A stretch of DNA of 64,000 bases, from the NCBI GenBank assembly GCA_964017195.1, contig OZ024894.1, forward strand, positions 30,175,120 to 30,239,119, read 5' to 3'. Origin of the DNA: Siderastrea radians (taxonomy: Eukaryota > Cnidaria > Anthozoa > Scleractinia > Rhizangiidae). The position numbers were made by a program, and so were the translations under genes. Numbering within the stretch: position 1 is the first letter of the stretch; the number at the start of each line of letters is the position of its first letter. Shown here one piece after another: positions 30,903 to 43,474 of this stretch. A model generated the notes under the pieces. The model saw only the letters and a list, made by a program, of their open reading frames with translations, did no database searches and was not told the origin of the DNA.

Positions 30903-32157
30903 ATGGCGGCAAGATTTCCAGAGCTAACAGAGAGTGATCTTAATTGTCTAATTGAACAAAAAAACAGCAATAACACCAAGAAAGCAATTAAGGTTGCTGT
31001 AAGCGTATTTCGACAATATTTAGAAGAAAGAAAAGTCGACGAAAAGGAGCTTCTTACGTCGAAAGTTAAACTTGCAGCTGTTCTAAGAAAGTTCTACGCC
31101 GAAGCCAGGAAAAAGAATGGCGAACTGTACGCGAAAACTTCACTTGTGGCGATACGTTTCGGTCTCCAACGGTTTTTCTGCTCTCTAAAGATGGATATCA
31201 TCAAAGACTCTGCCTTCGCCGAAGCCAACACTGTATTTCAAGCGGAAATTTCAGAGCTTAAACGCGAAGGAAAAGCTCAAACCCAGCACAAGCCACCGAT
31301 AAGCAGCGATGACATAAAGAAGCTGTACCAAGAGCGGGCTGTTCAGTTTAATTCGGCCAAAAACACTGCAGAATAAAGTTTTCTTTGAAGTTATGCTTTT
31401 CTTCTGTAGACGAGGCCGCCAAAATTTGAGAGAGTTGAGGAAAGAAGATTGCTGCAAGGACACCGACTCGTCAAGGGTGCGATATGTTTGTAAAGTGAAA
31501 GATGAATTAACCAAGAATCGCCGGGAAAACGATGAAGCTCAAGAAACACAAACCATGTTTGAAACAGGCGGGGGTTTGTGCCCAGTACGGTCATTTGAGA
31601 AATATCTGTGTCATCTCAACCCAAAGAACGTCTTCCTGTTCCAGAGACCGAAGAAAGCAGTAAAAGACAGCGACAAAGTTTGGTTTGATAACGTGGTCGT
31701 CGGTCAACGCTCGCTTGCTGATAAGATAAAGAATTTATCTGCTGCTGCAGAACTGTCTTATCCCTACACAAATCACTCCATCAGGGCAACTGCCATCATT
31801 ATTCTTCACGACTGTGGTTTCGAAGCCCAGCATATCATGACACTGTCAGGTCACAAAAGCGAAAGTAGTATCCGGAGTTATGCGGCCCGAACAAGTTTGA
31901 GCACCAAAAGAAAAATGTCCGAGACGATTTCAAGGTCACTCAACAACAATCAGCAGATGGCTCTGGTGTCGGAGGCGGAAATGTCATCCTCTTCAGCTGT
32001 TGGCAGTGAAGAAACTACATTTAGCGCGGCCCAGGCTGAGCCACTTCTCACAACGTCACAAGAAAAATTTATTCTTGATAACGAAATGAGTATTCAAAAT
32101 TCTCAACAAACTGTGAACAATTTTTACAACTGCACTTTTAATTTTGCAGGCAAGTAA
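30903..32157 (+). mobile_element. Crypton-type tyrosine recombinase with one frameshift
   Basis: Two frames, 30903-31376 and 31393-32157, join across a single 1-bp shift at the CCAAAAAC run (31358-31364). The first has an N-terminal basic/helical domain (ESDLNCLIEQKNSNNTKKAI ... FRQYLEE). The second carries the recombinase catalytic set: Arg in RRGRQNLRELRK, HSIRATA (HxxR), SGHKSE, and a Tyr in SSIRSYAA. The order R-HxxR-H-Y, with this N-terminus, is that of Crypton/KIAA1958-type elements. The C-terminus ends in a Gln/Asn-rich NFYNCTFNF peptide. Flanking sequence shows no terminal repeats, as expected for Cryptons. About 410 residues, near full length; inactive unless the shift is a sequencing error. 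Confidence 0.8.
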
Positions 32158-32159
32158 GC

Positions 32160-32470
32160 TATTAAAGTGCGGAACTTCTGCGAGTTTGACTTAGAAATTT
32201 AACACGTTTCTTTGTACATTTGTTTGCATTGCGTTACCAAATACCGCCGGACTAAATTGTTTAACCAGATTTGGATATATAATGTCACAGGTGAGGCACA
32301 TTAGATGTCACGCTTTGTCGTGATTTGCACAGAGAGCTCACAACGATAACACGAGTATCGTTCATTTTTTTCTTTTCCCTCTACCTTTTTTGAGATCAAC
32401 CAAACATTTTAGTTTGAAACAACCATCAAGCATCAAGCAACGACGAAGAAAGAGAGATTGTGTAGCTTAA
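32160..32470. other. 3' flank of the Crypton, no gene seen
   Basis: Holds the likely 3' UTR of the Crypton ORF and unremarkable AT-rich DNA up to the left edge of the large inverted repeat. No motif of note. Confidence 0.4.
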
Positions 32471-32539
32471 GGACGGTGCCTCCTAATACAGATGTAATTT
32501 TGCAAATGTTATGACTATGGGGAAAAAGCAGATCTTAGC

Positions 32540-35500
32540 AAGGTCTACTGGAATCCAAAAAGAAAAAGGTGTGTAGCCACGCATTTTGTAGAGATAATTA
32601 AGAGCCGATGTCTGAAATTATCGAGAATCGGGCGTCAGTCGTGAAATTTCGAATTTCTTTATATTTTGCTCAAGTAACCTCTATAGTAAAGTATTTTCAA
32701 AAATAACATTAAAAGTTTCAACAGCTTTTTATTTTTTTCGAAATCGGGCAAAGTTTGAAAATACGGCATATCGGCCTCCTTCGAATAGTGAAACTGGCGG
32801 AAAATAACACATTTTTATCTCGCTCGTACGTTAAAACGCGGCGTCATCTGTTAATGAAACACAAACACAATACAAACATACTTTAGCTCTTTATAATACA
32901 GTAATTTTCTTTGGATAAGCTGTTCAAGTGAGAATGTATCGGCCGTTAGAAGAAAACCAGTTTCAGGTATTTAAAAAAATAGCAAATTTCACCCAACTTC
33001 CACACTACAGAAACCCAATTGGTACGTGGATTTTGGACATGGAATAACAACAGGCTTGAAGAAAAACATTTGTAAATTACTGTGTTAAAATATTTCTGGC
33101 GGCAATGAAAATTTACACCGTCGAGAGACCAAAATGTGAAGGGTAGTTAGACACGAATCGCCGACTGAATTTATGACACAAACCGCCGACTGGTTACGCA
33201 AAGCAAACGGTAGCCCTTTTCATTGAGAGAAATGCCGGGGAAAACCTTCGCAAAATTACTTGGAGGCTTGCAGAATAATTTTACATAGTGTTTGCTGAAG
33301 TTAAATGCTGTTTTTGAACTACGATCAACACACGCACGTCTTGTTTTAGTACACGGATCGGTCGATCGAAACCGCAACATATGCATAACATTAATCTTAC
33401 CGTGTTTTTAAAATTATCCGTTATCTGTCTGAGAAAAATAATCCTCCACTCCATCGTTGTGATTGGTACTGTAATAGCTGTAGCTTGCTGGACATGTGAG
33501 AACGTTGTTTTCCCGAAATTTGTCATCACTTAGCCGCAAACAAACTGACAAAAGTAACATTGTGGAACAGTACCAGAATATTTGTTGCAAGAACATGATT
33601 GCGTGACGCATGACATGGGCAAAGGTCAATTGATGTAATTCCACTTTTTTAGGTGTTAGGTTTTTGAGGCAGAAGCGTATAAGTTCTAGAAATACTAGGT
33701 TTTTTTATCCACCTTTTGATGCAACAAAGCTTTCATGCATTGATATCGTGTCGCTAGTTTTTTTTTTTTTTTTTTTTTTGACATTTCATTGCATGGCATC
33801 TTGTGGCTATACATTTAAAGCATCATGATGATAGTCCTCGTCAGAATGTCCTCGTTGGTGTACCCTGTGGCCCCAGTTCATTTAACCTGGGGAATGTTAA
33901 ATGTGTGGCAATCGGCGAGTGTAGCAAAAATGTCTACAATCACCTCGTGTATTGTAAATCGGCAACGAGTCGACATTACACTCAATAGTGAATATACGCT
34001 TTTACTTACTCGAGCAGGTAGGGAGTTTCCTGTTAGACATTGCAAATCCTAGAGAGCGATTTGGACATTTTAAAAAACTATGATAATGTAAATCAGCATT
34101 TATATTTCAGGCATTTTTGAGACAGAAGGAGTCTCACTTTAAAATAACAGTGTGCCCACGACATCGGTATTTGTTTGGGACTCAACTCGCGGTGTTCGAT
34201 CCCCGCAGAAGTGGCCATGGTGGCTGCACACTAGGGAACATCCTCAGCCCCAAAGGCTCAATGTGGATTAAAAGCCCATGTTATGAGGCCAGAAATACAC
34301 TTAGAAATACACAAGTAAGCTCGCGTAAGTATTTGCATAAATGATTTTCGTTGATAATAAATTATCCGCAATTTGTCTGGCTGGGGGAGAGGCTAATCAA
34401 AGACATACTTATATGGGTTTATTGTATTTTTGAGAAAGTTGGCACAGAAAACCGCTGCTCAAGGATACTTTCCTAATAGAAAACCGTTACTGCCGTGATT
34501 TAAAAAAATCACAAACAAAAACAGAAAACCGTGTCCCATCGTTCCCAAATCTTACATGGTTTATTAGCGCGTGCCCCAAAAACTCGTGCGGCATTTAATA
34601 TACGTAAGTAAAACATGTTTTTTGGGGTCAGTTCACAACTGTATATTTATTTAGTGTTTTAGATACACGAGTGCACGAGCGCGAACCGCAAAAAAAAAAA
34701 AAAAAAGAAAATGTTCTCATTCCCCCAGCCAACCTCTCACCCGTTGTGTGCGCTCGTGAAAACCTATCTTACTCGGAAAAAAAAATACGTCTGTGACGTA
34801 AGTCTTTTTGAGAAAAAAATGTGAATTAAAGGAGGGTGCTGGGGGTTTCGTTAAAATAGTTTTGGCCTTGTGAAATTCCACCAGCTACCCCTCCGGAGAC
34901 ATTGTGAATAGGGTCATTTATTATGTTCTTGCGATTTTCTCATTTCCATGAATTATTTCCTGGATAAAAACCATTTCGGAAAGAAAAAGATTCTTTATTT
35001 GCGTGATCAGTATCCGTTAACAGTCTCTCTTCCCGCTCAGGGATAGTCTAGTCGGCCAGAACGTCATGGTAGCCCACATATAGTCAGTCGAGAAAAACGA
35101 ACGCGCGAACGAGCGCTAAATCGCCTTCGGTGTTCAAATGTGACGCGCATGTTTACAATGGTGGAGCCGCTGTTGAAACAATAGAGTTCTTCTGTCGAAG
35201 GCACTACCGTGTGATAGGTTGCCCGAGGAAATTTGATGTTCACAACAAATTAGCCCGAGAACGCATTTCAAAGGCTTATGTGAAGTTTGAACATCAAATT
35301 TCCGAGGGAACCATCCACACATAGGGCCTGAGACGGAAGGACTCTATTGTTTTTATTGTACAACGCTAAATTTTGAGGGAAAATTGCCCAAAACGGTCAC
35401 TATGCGCTGATAGGCGCCCGCTGAGGAGAGACACTATCGCGTCACGTGATCGATTTCGACCAACGGCAGCACGCCAAAATTTAGCGTCGCACTAGCCATA

Positions 35501-38500
35501 AATATATATATGCTATGCGCTAGTGTACTAGAGCCGGCTCAATACTAAGCGGCTTGACACGTGCGTCACGTTTCAACGCCATGTTTGTGCAGGTGATTTT
35601 CGCACTTGCTCTCTCCCTTATTCGTTTCTCTCGACTATTCCTGAGAGGAAAGAGAGACTGCTCGGTCTACTCTTCCCGCTAAGGACTAGTCCAGCCAAAA
35701 CAACCCGCGAGTGCACGTAAAAATTGCTTGCGGCGTTCGGCGATTTTCTCGCGGGCTCCACAAGCGCGTCACGTTTCAACGCCATAGGCAATTTCGCGCT
35801 TGCCGGGTTCCCTTGTTCGTTTTCCTCGACTATCCCTGAGCGGAAAAAGAGAGTGCCCGCAGCCTAAGGTGTTGAAATTTGACGGACACTGATCACGCAG
35901 ATAAAAAATCTTTTTTCCAAAATGGTTTTTATCCAGAGAATAATTCATGAAAATGAGGAAATCGGAAGAACATAATAACAGACCGTTCATTTCTTATTCA
36001 CAATGTCCACGGAGAGGAAACTAGTGGAATTTCACAAGGCCAAAACTATTTTAATGAGACCCCTAGCCTACTCGTTAATTAACAATTTTTTTTTCAAAAA
36101 GACGTCGCCTTTTCACAGAAGTTTTATTTCGTGCAAGATGGTTTTTCACAAGCGCGCACAAGAGGCCGGGGGAATGAGAACAATCCTTTTTTTTTTCGCG
36201 GTTTGCGATTGCACACTCGATAAAACACTAGATAAATAAACCGCTGTGAATAGATTTCAGAAACCATGTTTTACTGAATGCAGCGCAAGTTTTTGGGGCA
36301 CAAGCTCTTACAAACCATGTAAGATTTGGGAACAGTGGGACTCCGTTTTTTGTTTTTGTTTTGTTTTTGTTTTTATCACGGCGGTAACGGTTTTCTGTTA
36401 CGAAAGTATGCTTGAGAAGCGGTTTTCTGTGCCAACTCTCCCCCAGGAACATGAAAGAGTAAGTAAAACTGCGCACACCAGATTAACCGCGTAAACAAAT
36501 TGCGGCTAATTTATTCTGAACAAAAACCATTCGTACAAATGCTTACGCGAGCCTACTTGTACAAGGCGCTCATAAAATGGGCTGAATGCACCTTTTAAAA
36601 TCCATATTGAGTTTCTGGGGCAGAGGATTTTCCCTTGTGGGCAGCCACCTCTGTGGGGATATTGCAACGCCACCTAGTCCCAAACAGATTTCAATGTCGT
36701 GGGCACAATGTTAATTTTAAGTGACACTCTTCTGTCGCAAAAATGCATGAAATAAATACGCCGATTTAATTTACAAAAAATGGCCAAATAAAAAATCCTT
36801 CTCTAGGATTTGCAATGTCTAACAGTAAACCCCCTACCTGATCGAGTAAGTAATAGCTGGGATTCACTGTCCACTGTAATGCCGTCGCTAATTTTACAAT
36901 ACACGAGGTGACTGTAGACATTTTTGTTACACTCGCCGATCGCCACACATTCAGCATTCGCCGGGTTAAATAAACTAGGGCCACAGAGTCCACCAACAAG
37001 GCCTATCACCATGGGTGATGCTTGTATAGCCATAAGAGGGGGGAGGGACAGGGGGTGTAAACCACCCGCTTCCCCTACCCTTTAATCCCGGTTCCCGCTC
37101 TGTATTTGTTGGCTCCCGCCTCTTCGCATTTTTTTAGATTGCGAAGTATTGCGCAATGTTGGGTAATTTTCCCCTTTTTCTCCCGCTTTCCGCCACCTTG
37201 GGAATCCCGCTTCCCGCCCCCTCTTCTCCCGCCTCCCGTACACCTCCAGTCCCCTTTTCTCCCGGTCTCCCGCTCCCCCTGTCCCCCTCCAAATAAGATG
37301 CCACGCAATGAAATGACAAAGAAAAAAAAACTAGCGACGCAACATCAATACATGAAAGCTTTTTTCCATCAAAAGGTGGTTTAAAAAAAGTATATCTGTA
37401 GAACTTCATGCTTGCACCTCAAAAAACTAACACCTATAAAATGCGATTGCATCAATAAACCTTGCCCATGTCATGCGTCACGCAATCTTGTTCTTGCAAC
37501 ATATATTCTGGTACTGTTCCGCAATGCTACTTTTGTCAGTTTGTTTGCGGCTAAATGATGACAAATTTCGGGAAAACAACGCTATCATATGTCCAGCAAG
37601 CTACAGCTATTACAGTACCAATTACAACGATGGAGTGGAGGATTATTTTCATCAGACAGATAACGGATAATTTTAAAAACACGGTAAGATTAATGTTATG
37701 CATATGTTTCGATCGACCGATCCGTGTACTAAAACAAGACGTGCGTGTGTTGATCGTAGTTCAAAAACAGCATTTAACTTAAGCAAACACTATGTAAAAT
37801 TATTCTGCAAGCCCCCTAAGTAATTTTGCGAAGGTTTTCTCCGGCATTTCTCTCAATGAAAAGGGCTACCGTTTGCTTTGCGTAACCAGTCGGCGGTTTG
37901 TGTCATAAATTCAGTCGGCGATTCGTGTCTAACTACCCTTCACATTTTGGTCTCTCGACGGTGTAAATTTTCATTGCCGCCAGAAATATTTTAACACAGT
38001 AATTTACAAATGTTTTTCTTCAAGCCTGTTGTTATTCCATGTCCAAATTCCACGTACCAATTGGGTTTCTGTAGTGTGGAAGTTGGGTGAAATTTGCTAT
38101 TTTTTTAAATACCTGAAACTGGTTTTCTTCTAACAGCCGATACATTCTCACTTGAACAGCTTATCCAAAGAAAATTACTGTATGATAAAGAGCTAAGGTG
38201 TGTTTATATTGTGTTCGTGTTTCATTAACAGACGACGCCGCGTTTTAACGTACGAGCGAGATAAAAATGTGTTATTTTCCGCCAGTTTCACTATTCGAAG
38301 GAGGCCGATATGCCGTATTTTCAAACTTTGCCTGATTTCGAAAAAAATAAAAAGCTGTTGAAACTTTTAATGTTATTTTTGAAAATACTTCACTATAGAG
38401 GTTACTAGGGCAAAATGTAAAGAAATTCGAAATTTCACGACTGACGCCCGATTCTCGATAATTTCAGACATCGGCTCTTAAGCAACCATATTTCTTAAAA

Positions 38501-38600
38501 AACGTTAAAATACAAAGAATGTATGGCAATTTCTTTCCAAATTTAAGCTCAATTATCTCTGAAAATGCGTGGTTACCCCTGAGATCTGCTCTTGGCACGT
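32540..38600. repeat. Giant inverted repeat, arms ~2.5-3 kb
   Basis: The left arm (about 32540-35090) and right arm (about 35790-38600) are reverse complements over almost their whole length. Paired landmarks: gagccgatgtctgaaattat 32603 / 38470; accgccgactggttacgcaa 33182 / 37890; tgcccacgacat 34152 / 36700; ttttggccttgtgaaattcc 34858 / 36040; the gataaaaaccattt / aaatggtttttatc pair 34962 / 35930. I estimate about 80-85% identity. Short frames in the arms (MRHAI(M/L)FLQ..., ECVAIGEC(N/S)KNVY) exist in both copies but disagree in frame and have stops, so I call no gene. TTAA lies just outside both ends (32467-32470, 38619-38622), a possible target duplication. It may be a foldback transposon or an old inverted segmental duplication. 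Confidence 0.8.
35178..35350. repeat. Nested palindrome at the centre of the giant inverted repeat
   Basis: CAATAGAGTTCTTCTGTC... GCCCGAGGAAATTTGATGTTCA pairs with TGAACATCAAATTTCCGAGGGAACC ... GACGGAAGGACTCTATTG around a loop near 35255. It is an independent, smaller inverted repeat in the spacer of the giant one. A 95-bp direct repeat (gcgtcacgtttcaacgccat...) also lies at 35571-35655 and 35766-35850. Confidence 0.7.
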
Positions 38601-38774
38601 TTGTAGCACGTCACTAGCTTAACAGATTAGTCTTATGACGTGTCAATTATGACTTGTCGTGACATCACAACAACGTCACAAACCCGCCATTTTGAATTTT
38701 AGGACGTCATCCTGAATCCCAATCTTGTAGTCATACTGCTGACAATGACGTCACCAAAAATATATGATTTTGTT

Positions 38775-40036
38775 CAACCTCGTTCCCAGGGTCCTCTCTC
38801 TTCCTCCCTCGAGAAAGTACCCTGGTTTCGGCTGGTCACGTGTCTCCCTTAAGCAAACACCTCCCCACCAGGGTGGACTCGCTTTTCTTCAAGAAGCGAA
38901 GGGAAAAGCGAATGCAAATCTTTTCAAACTCGCACGAAGACAGAGGAATGGAAGTCATTAGCTCACTTTTTTTCAAAGACAGGGACGTTGAAAAAATCTA
39001 CAGTCTACTATCTGCGGCATTTCAGAAGCACAAATAATGCAGATTTCCCATCAACAAAATATTTTACGGTAGGCTCGATCTGTTTTGAATTTGCCAAAGG
39101 CGTTTGATAAGAAGCTGCTCGTATTGCCCGAACAAAATGTCACGCACTCATTTCTTTGCTATATATTTTATTTATTGGCCTAATAATGCAAGTAAAATTC
39201 TGATAATAAAAGCCCACGCTGCACTTGTGTATTTTTATCTGCAAGCTTCAATGTAATGGTATAATCCTGCAGACCAGAGTACAACCTTCTTGTCAACAAA
39301 GCTCTTAATTATAAATGTTATTTAGTTTAGCACATTTTTCATTTGTCATGTCACTGTTTTGTGGTGAAAAAAGTTAGGTTTTCTTTCGGTCAATCGGCGG
39401 TGTGAGAGCAATTTTTTCGCCTACTCGACAGGAATAAAACAAATTCCCTTCAAATTCTTACAAGAACGGTGGTTTCAGTCGGTTGGCGCGGCGTATTTAA
39501 CCTGATTTTACCATCGCGCCGTTTGTCTGTCTTGTGTACGCTTGCCGAAAATTCTGCTGCTCCTTGGAGATACCAAAAATAAATTAGTCCTTCCTAATCC
39601 TTGACACTCCATTTCATTTCGAGCTCCGTAAAGCATAAAGCCGACGGCTCTCCTTGTTGTAAATTTGTTATGTTGTGACTCGTGCCGGCTTCCGTTGACT
39701 ATGGCGATGGTTAGCGACAGTGTTTTGAAATTCAGAGACTTGTAAACGTGTTTTTCTGAGTCGAAAATAACATGGACCGCTTCGATGTCGAACGTTCGTA
39801 TGTAATGAAGAAATACTTGTCTTTAAAAGGAGTTCTTATCACCTCAAATATTCCTGAAAAAGCTTACATCACCTCCGTACTTTCCACCATTCTGACACTA
39901 GTGACAATCTTACACTTTGCTACCCCTCCCCTGTAGCACATTCTTGTTAGCACCCAGATTTTGGGTGCCACGTGACCAGCCGAAACCAGGGTACTTTCTC
40001 GAGGGAGGAAGAGAGAGGACCCTGGGTACGAGGTTG
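38775..40036. mobile_element. 1.26-kb element with 9-bp target duplication (Mutator-like MITE)
   Basis: Ends CAACCTCGTTCCCAGGGTCC and the inverted GGACCCTGGGTACGAGGTTG continue through CTCGAGAAAGTACCCTGG and CCGAAACCAG for about 70 bp. The 9-bp sequence gattttgtt flanks both sides (38766-38774, 40037-40045). A 9-bp duplication is typical of Mutator-like elements. The interior has no transposase. A related terminus begins at 49870 (caacctcgttccct). Confidence 0.85.
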
Positions 40037-40570
40037 GATTTTGTTCTAAGAAACATACTTAGTCAAAACAAGCACACAAAAGTAAAAAAATTATCTTCTT
40101 CTTACAAACGAAGGGGGAAAACCTGAGGAAAGAGTGGAAAAAGACAGAAAATAGTCAAAATACACTTCTGAGTAGTCGGTTGCTATGGAAACGTCAATCA
40201 TCATAGACACGTCATTGACACAGTAAAATTTTCTCTGACAAATTTTAGAAAAAGTCACGAGATTTGGTGACTATTCGACTAGCCGTTTAAAATTTATAAC
40301 TCGTTAAAGTCAGCGCGGGCACAATTTGCCCCCCCCCCCCCCCCCCAGGCAGAATAGGTGTAAGATAAAACGAGTAGGTTTATCTGGTTATAATTGACAG
40401 TCGCTATGACGCACTTCCGTTTATTGTCTAATTATGTACTGCCCCACCGCGTTGCGGGTCAGTCAGTCTCGGTTCTCTTTACGCTCACTAGCTTCTAAAT
40501 TTTGGTTCTTATCGATGAGGAAACAAAAGCGTGGTCTGAAACCATTGGAATCTCTGATCGTACGATCAAG

Positions 40571-40950
40571 CCCGGGGGGACTCCTATATGAAAGTGACGG
40601 GGATGCTCGTCGTCTCGCTTAGGGTTGTAAATTGCAGATGTTGGTCTCACTTAGAGTGTTGAGGACGGAAAGCCAATATTTTTACCCACACAGGTATCGC
40701 TTAGGGTTGTCTAGAGCAGCACACAAATCGCTGTTGTTAATATTTACCCAGAGAAGACAGCATTCGATTGCAACATCTTTAGCGCAATTAACATCTGTAT
40801 AGCTCTTATTTAGTTGTCTGTTTTTGCATAGTCTCCCTTAGGGGTTAAATAAAGCCGGAACCACGCCCAGATTGGTCTCCTTTAGGGTGTTAATTCTAAT
40901 TTTCCGACGAGCATCCCCGTCACTTTCATATGGGAGTCCCCCCCCCCGGG
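40571..40950. mobile_element. 380-bp MITE with 8-bp target duplication
   Basis: Left end CCCGGGGGGACTCCTATATG and right inverse CATATGGGAGTCCCCC...CCGGG, extended by gaaagtgacggggatgctcgtcg / cgacgagcatccccgtcactttc. The 8-bp sequence cgatcaag flanks both sides (40563-40570, 40951-40958), as in hAT- or P-class elements. It interrupts the reading frame of the DIRS gag-like ORF between ISDRTIK and VLTQK. Confidence 0.85.
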
Positions 40951-41405
40951 CGATCAAGGTTCTTACTCAAAAAAAATTTGTGTCTAATCAAGCCATTCGC
41001 GCTATGACGGCTGAGGTCATCGCCATTTTTTCATTGTCTTCGGCGCAAGCGTGTCTCCTTAATAAAGCTGTGCTCAAGGAACAATCCTCCACCCTACAAC
41101 CTTCCTCCGTTGCCAGCAGTAAGGACTCAAGCCAGCTTGCTCAAGACCTAGACCCCCTCGAATCCTCCATCATGGCACTGTATCAATCTACGCAAGGTGC
41201 CAACGATACGGCCGAAGCGGCTGGCCTAGGGAGGACCTTAAAGTCTTTACCACGCGCACACGAAGCCATCTACTTAAAACCGAAAGGCGGCATATCGGAC
41301 GCGAAAGTGAATCCACTAGAATTGAGCTACTCGGAGTTTATCGCAGACTATTTCTCCATCCTGGATGGTTTGTTGCAAAGCAATGATCACGTTCAAGCAC
41401 AGTAA
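40872..41405 (+). pseudogene. DIRS gag-like frame, first part
   Basis: The host frame resumes after the MITE and runs to the stop at 41403-41405: VLTQKKFVSNQAIRAMTAEV, ..., AQACLLNKAVLKEQS, ..., GISDAKVNPLELSYSEFIAD-YFSIL. Rich in Ser/Leu with an alpha-helical first half, as in gag-like ORFs of DIRS elements. Its upstream part lies before 40563 in the same frame. A frameshift separates it from the next piece at 41418. Confidence 0.5.
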
Positions 41406-41417
41406 CTTTGCCGTTTT

Positions 41418-41816
41418 TTGAAATTTCTCTTTAAAAAGGCCATCGCCTTCTCCACCCCTGCAATTTTGCAATTCGATGGCGAGTTTCGTGGCATGGTCAC
41501 GCGAGGAGAGGCGGCTTACGACAGTCACACCTCTCTCAACGACCTGCAAGCCCACCACTTCGACTCTTCAGCGGTAAAGGCATCCAAGATCGGCTCTACC
41601 CGAACCCACGATCGCCGTCGATTCCGCACAAGTAGCCCTTCACAACCTGGAAACTCGAAGTCCTTCGGTAAAAAATACTGCTATAAATGGAAGGAGGATT
41701 CCAATAACTGTGCAGGGTGCAATTACGAACACGCGTGTATCGTGTGCGACTCCACGCAATACGGCACCCCGTTTCATCGCTCTCCACCTTCCCTCGGGGA
41801 AAAAATCCTCTTCTAG
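41418..41816 (+). pseudogene. DIRS gag-like frame, Cys-rich second part
   Basis: Continues the gag-like product: LFKKAIAFSTPAILQFDGEF, then a basic Ser/Arg linker, then a Cys/His cluster CYKWKEDSNNCAGCNYEHAC-IVC (positions ~80-104), the spacing of a zinc-binding motif near the C-terminus of DIRS gag-like proteins. Out of frame with its neighbour at 41405, so the gene is broken. In life it would package element RNA; that is family knowledge. Confidence 0.55.
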
Positions 41817-41952
41817 TTGACCAGCTAATTATCCTACGGCAGCGACCGACCTATCCTCTTCAAGCAGTTTCCCAGCGTCGTCCTCGTCCACATGCTCTCT
41901 CCAGATCCAAATCTGCTCTCTCACGCGCCATTTCGACACCTGGTGTCGTGAA

Positions 41953-43450
41953 ATGGACTCTGACCCCGGAGATAAAGACTTCATTCTTTCGGGCATCGTG
42001 CATGGCTTTCATCTTGTCAACGACATATCAACTGTTTCGTCAGCGGACTGTAACAATTATCGGAGCGCCGAAAACCCTGATGTAAAACCAGCTCTAGATA
42101 AGCTCTTTTATGACGAACCCTGTTTCCATCGTATCCAAGTAGTTCCCGACAAACCGCTTCGCGTTAACGCTATCGGGGGTGTTAAAAAAAAGGACACCGG
42201 CGAGCCTAGACCAATTACAGACATGAGCCGCTCTTTTAATAACTCGGTCGACGACTTCATATATATCCTACAAATCTTACCCCTACAAAACTATCGATGA
42301 TGCTCTCGCTGTCATGCATCCAGGCTGCTTCCTCGCCACAGTTGACATTAACTCTGCTTATCGATGGGTCCCCGTCTATCCCAATCACACGCACACTTCA
42401 AGGATTCCGTTGGGCCTTCAATGAATCTTACAAATTCTATACAGACAATTTCCTTTGTTTTGGTCTCAAAAATGCGGCAAAATATTTTTCACAGGACTTC
42501 TTGCGCGATCACCCGCATGATGGCCCGAAAAGCCTTCAGTAACCTTGTCAACTATCTGGACGATTTTTTTCATTATTGCTCCTTCACGCGAGGAATGCCG
42601 TCGGGCACAACTGACACTTATTAATCTTCTCCACTCACTCGGCTTTCAAGCTAATTGGTCTAAGCTCTGTGGTCCTTCACAACGCGTCAAATTCCTCGGA
42701 ATTATTTTCGACGCAATTGCAATGCAGGCCTCTGTCCCCGACGACAAAATTTCATGGTTAGAACAACAGCTTAATTTCCTTATTTCCAAGCGCAAAGCTT
42801 CCAAGGGCGACCTTCAACGCGTCGCTGGCCTTATGAACTTCATGGCTAAAGTGGTTAAAGGGGGTCGAACCTTTTTGCGTCGCGTGCTTGACGCCGTGAA
42901 TCGTTTAAAGAGACCTTTCAACAAAGCCCGAATCACCTCTGATCTTCGCAAGGACGTCGGCTGGTGGCTTACCTTTTGTCGTGTGTTTAATGGCCAAGCT
43001 ATCCCTATTCACTACTCGTCTTTAATTGAACATGCTTACACCGATGCATTCCTTTTGGGTTTTGGGGCACACTGGCGAGATTTTTGGCGTGCTGGCGTTT
43101 GGTCGTCCGACCATCTGGTACACCCAAGTCTTTGCTTGTCCACAACTTGGGTTCACACAACTGGTCACGAAATTCCTTCCACCATTAAAGCGAACATAAA
43201 CTATCTTGAACTGTACGCTGCGTTACAGGCTGTCCGTAGGTGGTCTCCTTATTGGGCAAACTGTCACGCTTGTTTACACACGGATAATAAACAAGCTATG
43301 ACATTCCTGAATAAGGGTTCAGGCAAAAAAACTCTGCCGCCATGGATTGGCTACGGGAAGTCTTCTGGTTCTCCGCCATTTACAACTTCCGACTGTCTTC
43401 TTGCCATATTAAGGGCCTCGATAACGTCTTCGCCGACCGTTTACCTCGCG
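41953..43450 (+). pseudogene. DIRS reverse transcriptase and RNase H, multiple frameshifts
   Basis: Three overlapping frames (to 42300, 42297-42542, 42545-43474) cover the domain. Landmarks: RVNAIGGVKKKDTGEPRPIT (RT palm start), NYLDDFFH at about 42548 (the catalytic YxDD-type box, here YLDD), FLGIIFDAIAMQ (thumb), and RNase H AYTDAFLLGFGAHW, INYLELYAALQAVRRW (Glu) and HTDNKQAMTFLNKGSG (Asp). Shifts fall near 42300 and 42540. The catalytic residues survive but no one frame encodes the enzyme. Confidence 0.75.
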
Positions 43451-43474
43451 TTACAGAAAAGTAATACAAACTGA

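Noticed and set aside
34195..34260. GTTCGATCCCCGC, tRNA T-arm-like sequence
   Set aside because: No acceptor stem, A box or D-arm in place; it lies inside the left arm of the giant inverted repeat.
37106..37409. Pro-rich and Gly-rich overlapping frames
   Set aside because: Both come from C-rich low-complexity sequence (CCCGCT/CCCCTC) in the right arm of the giant inverted repeat.
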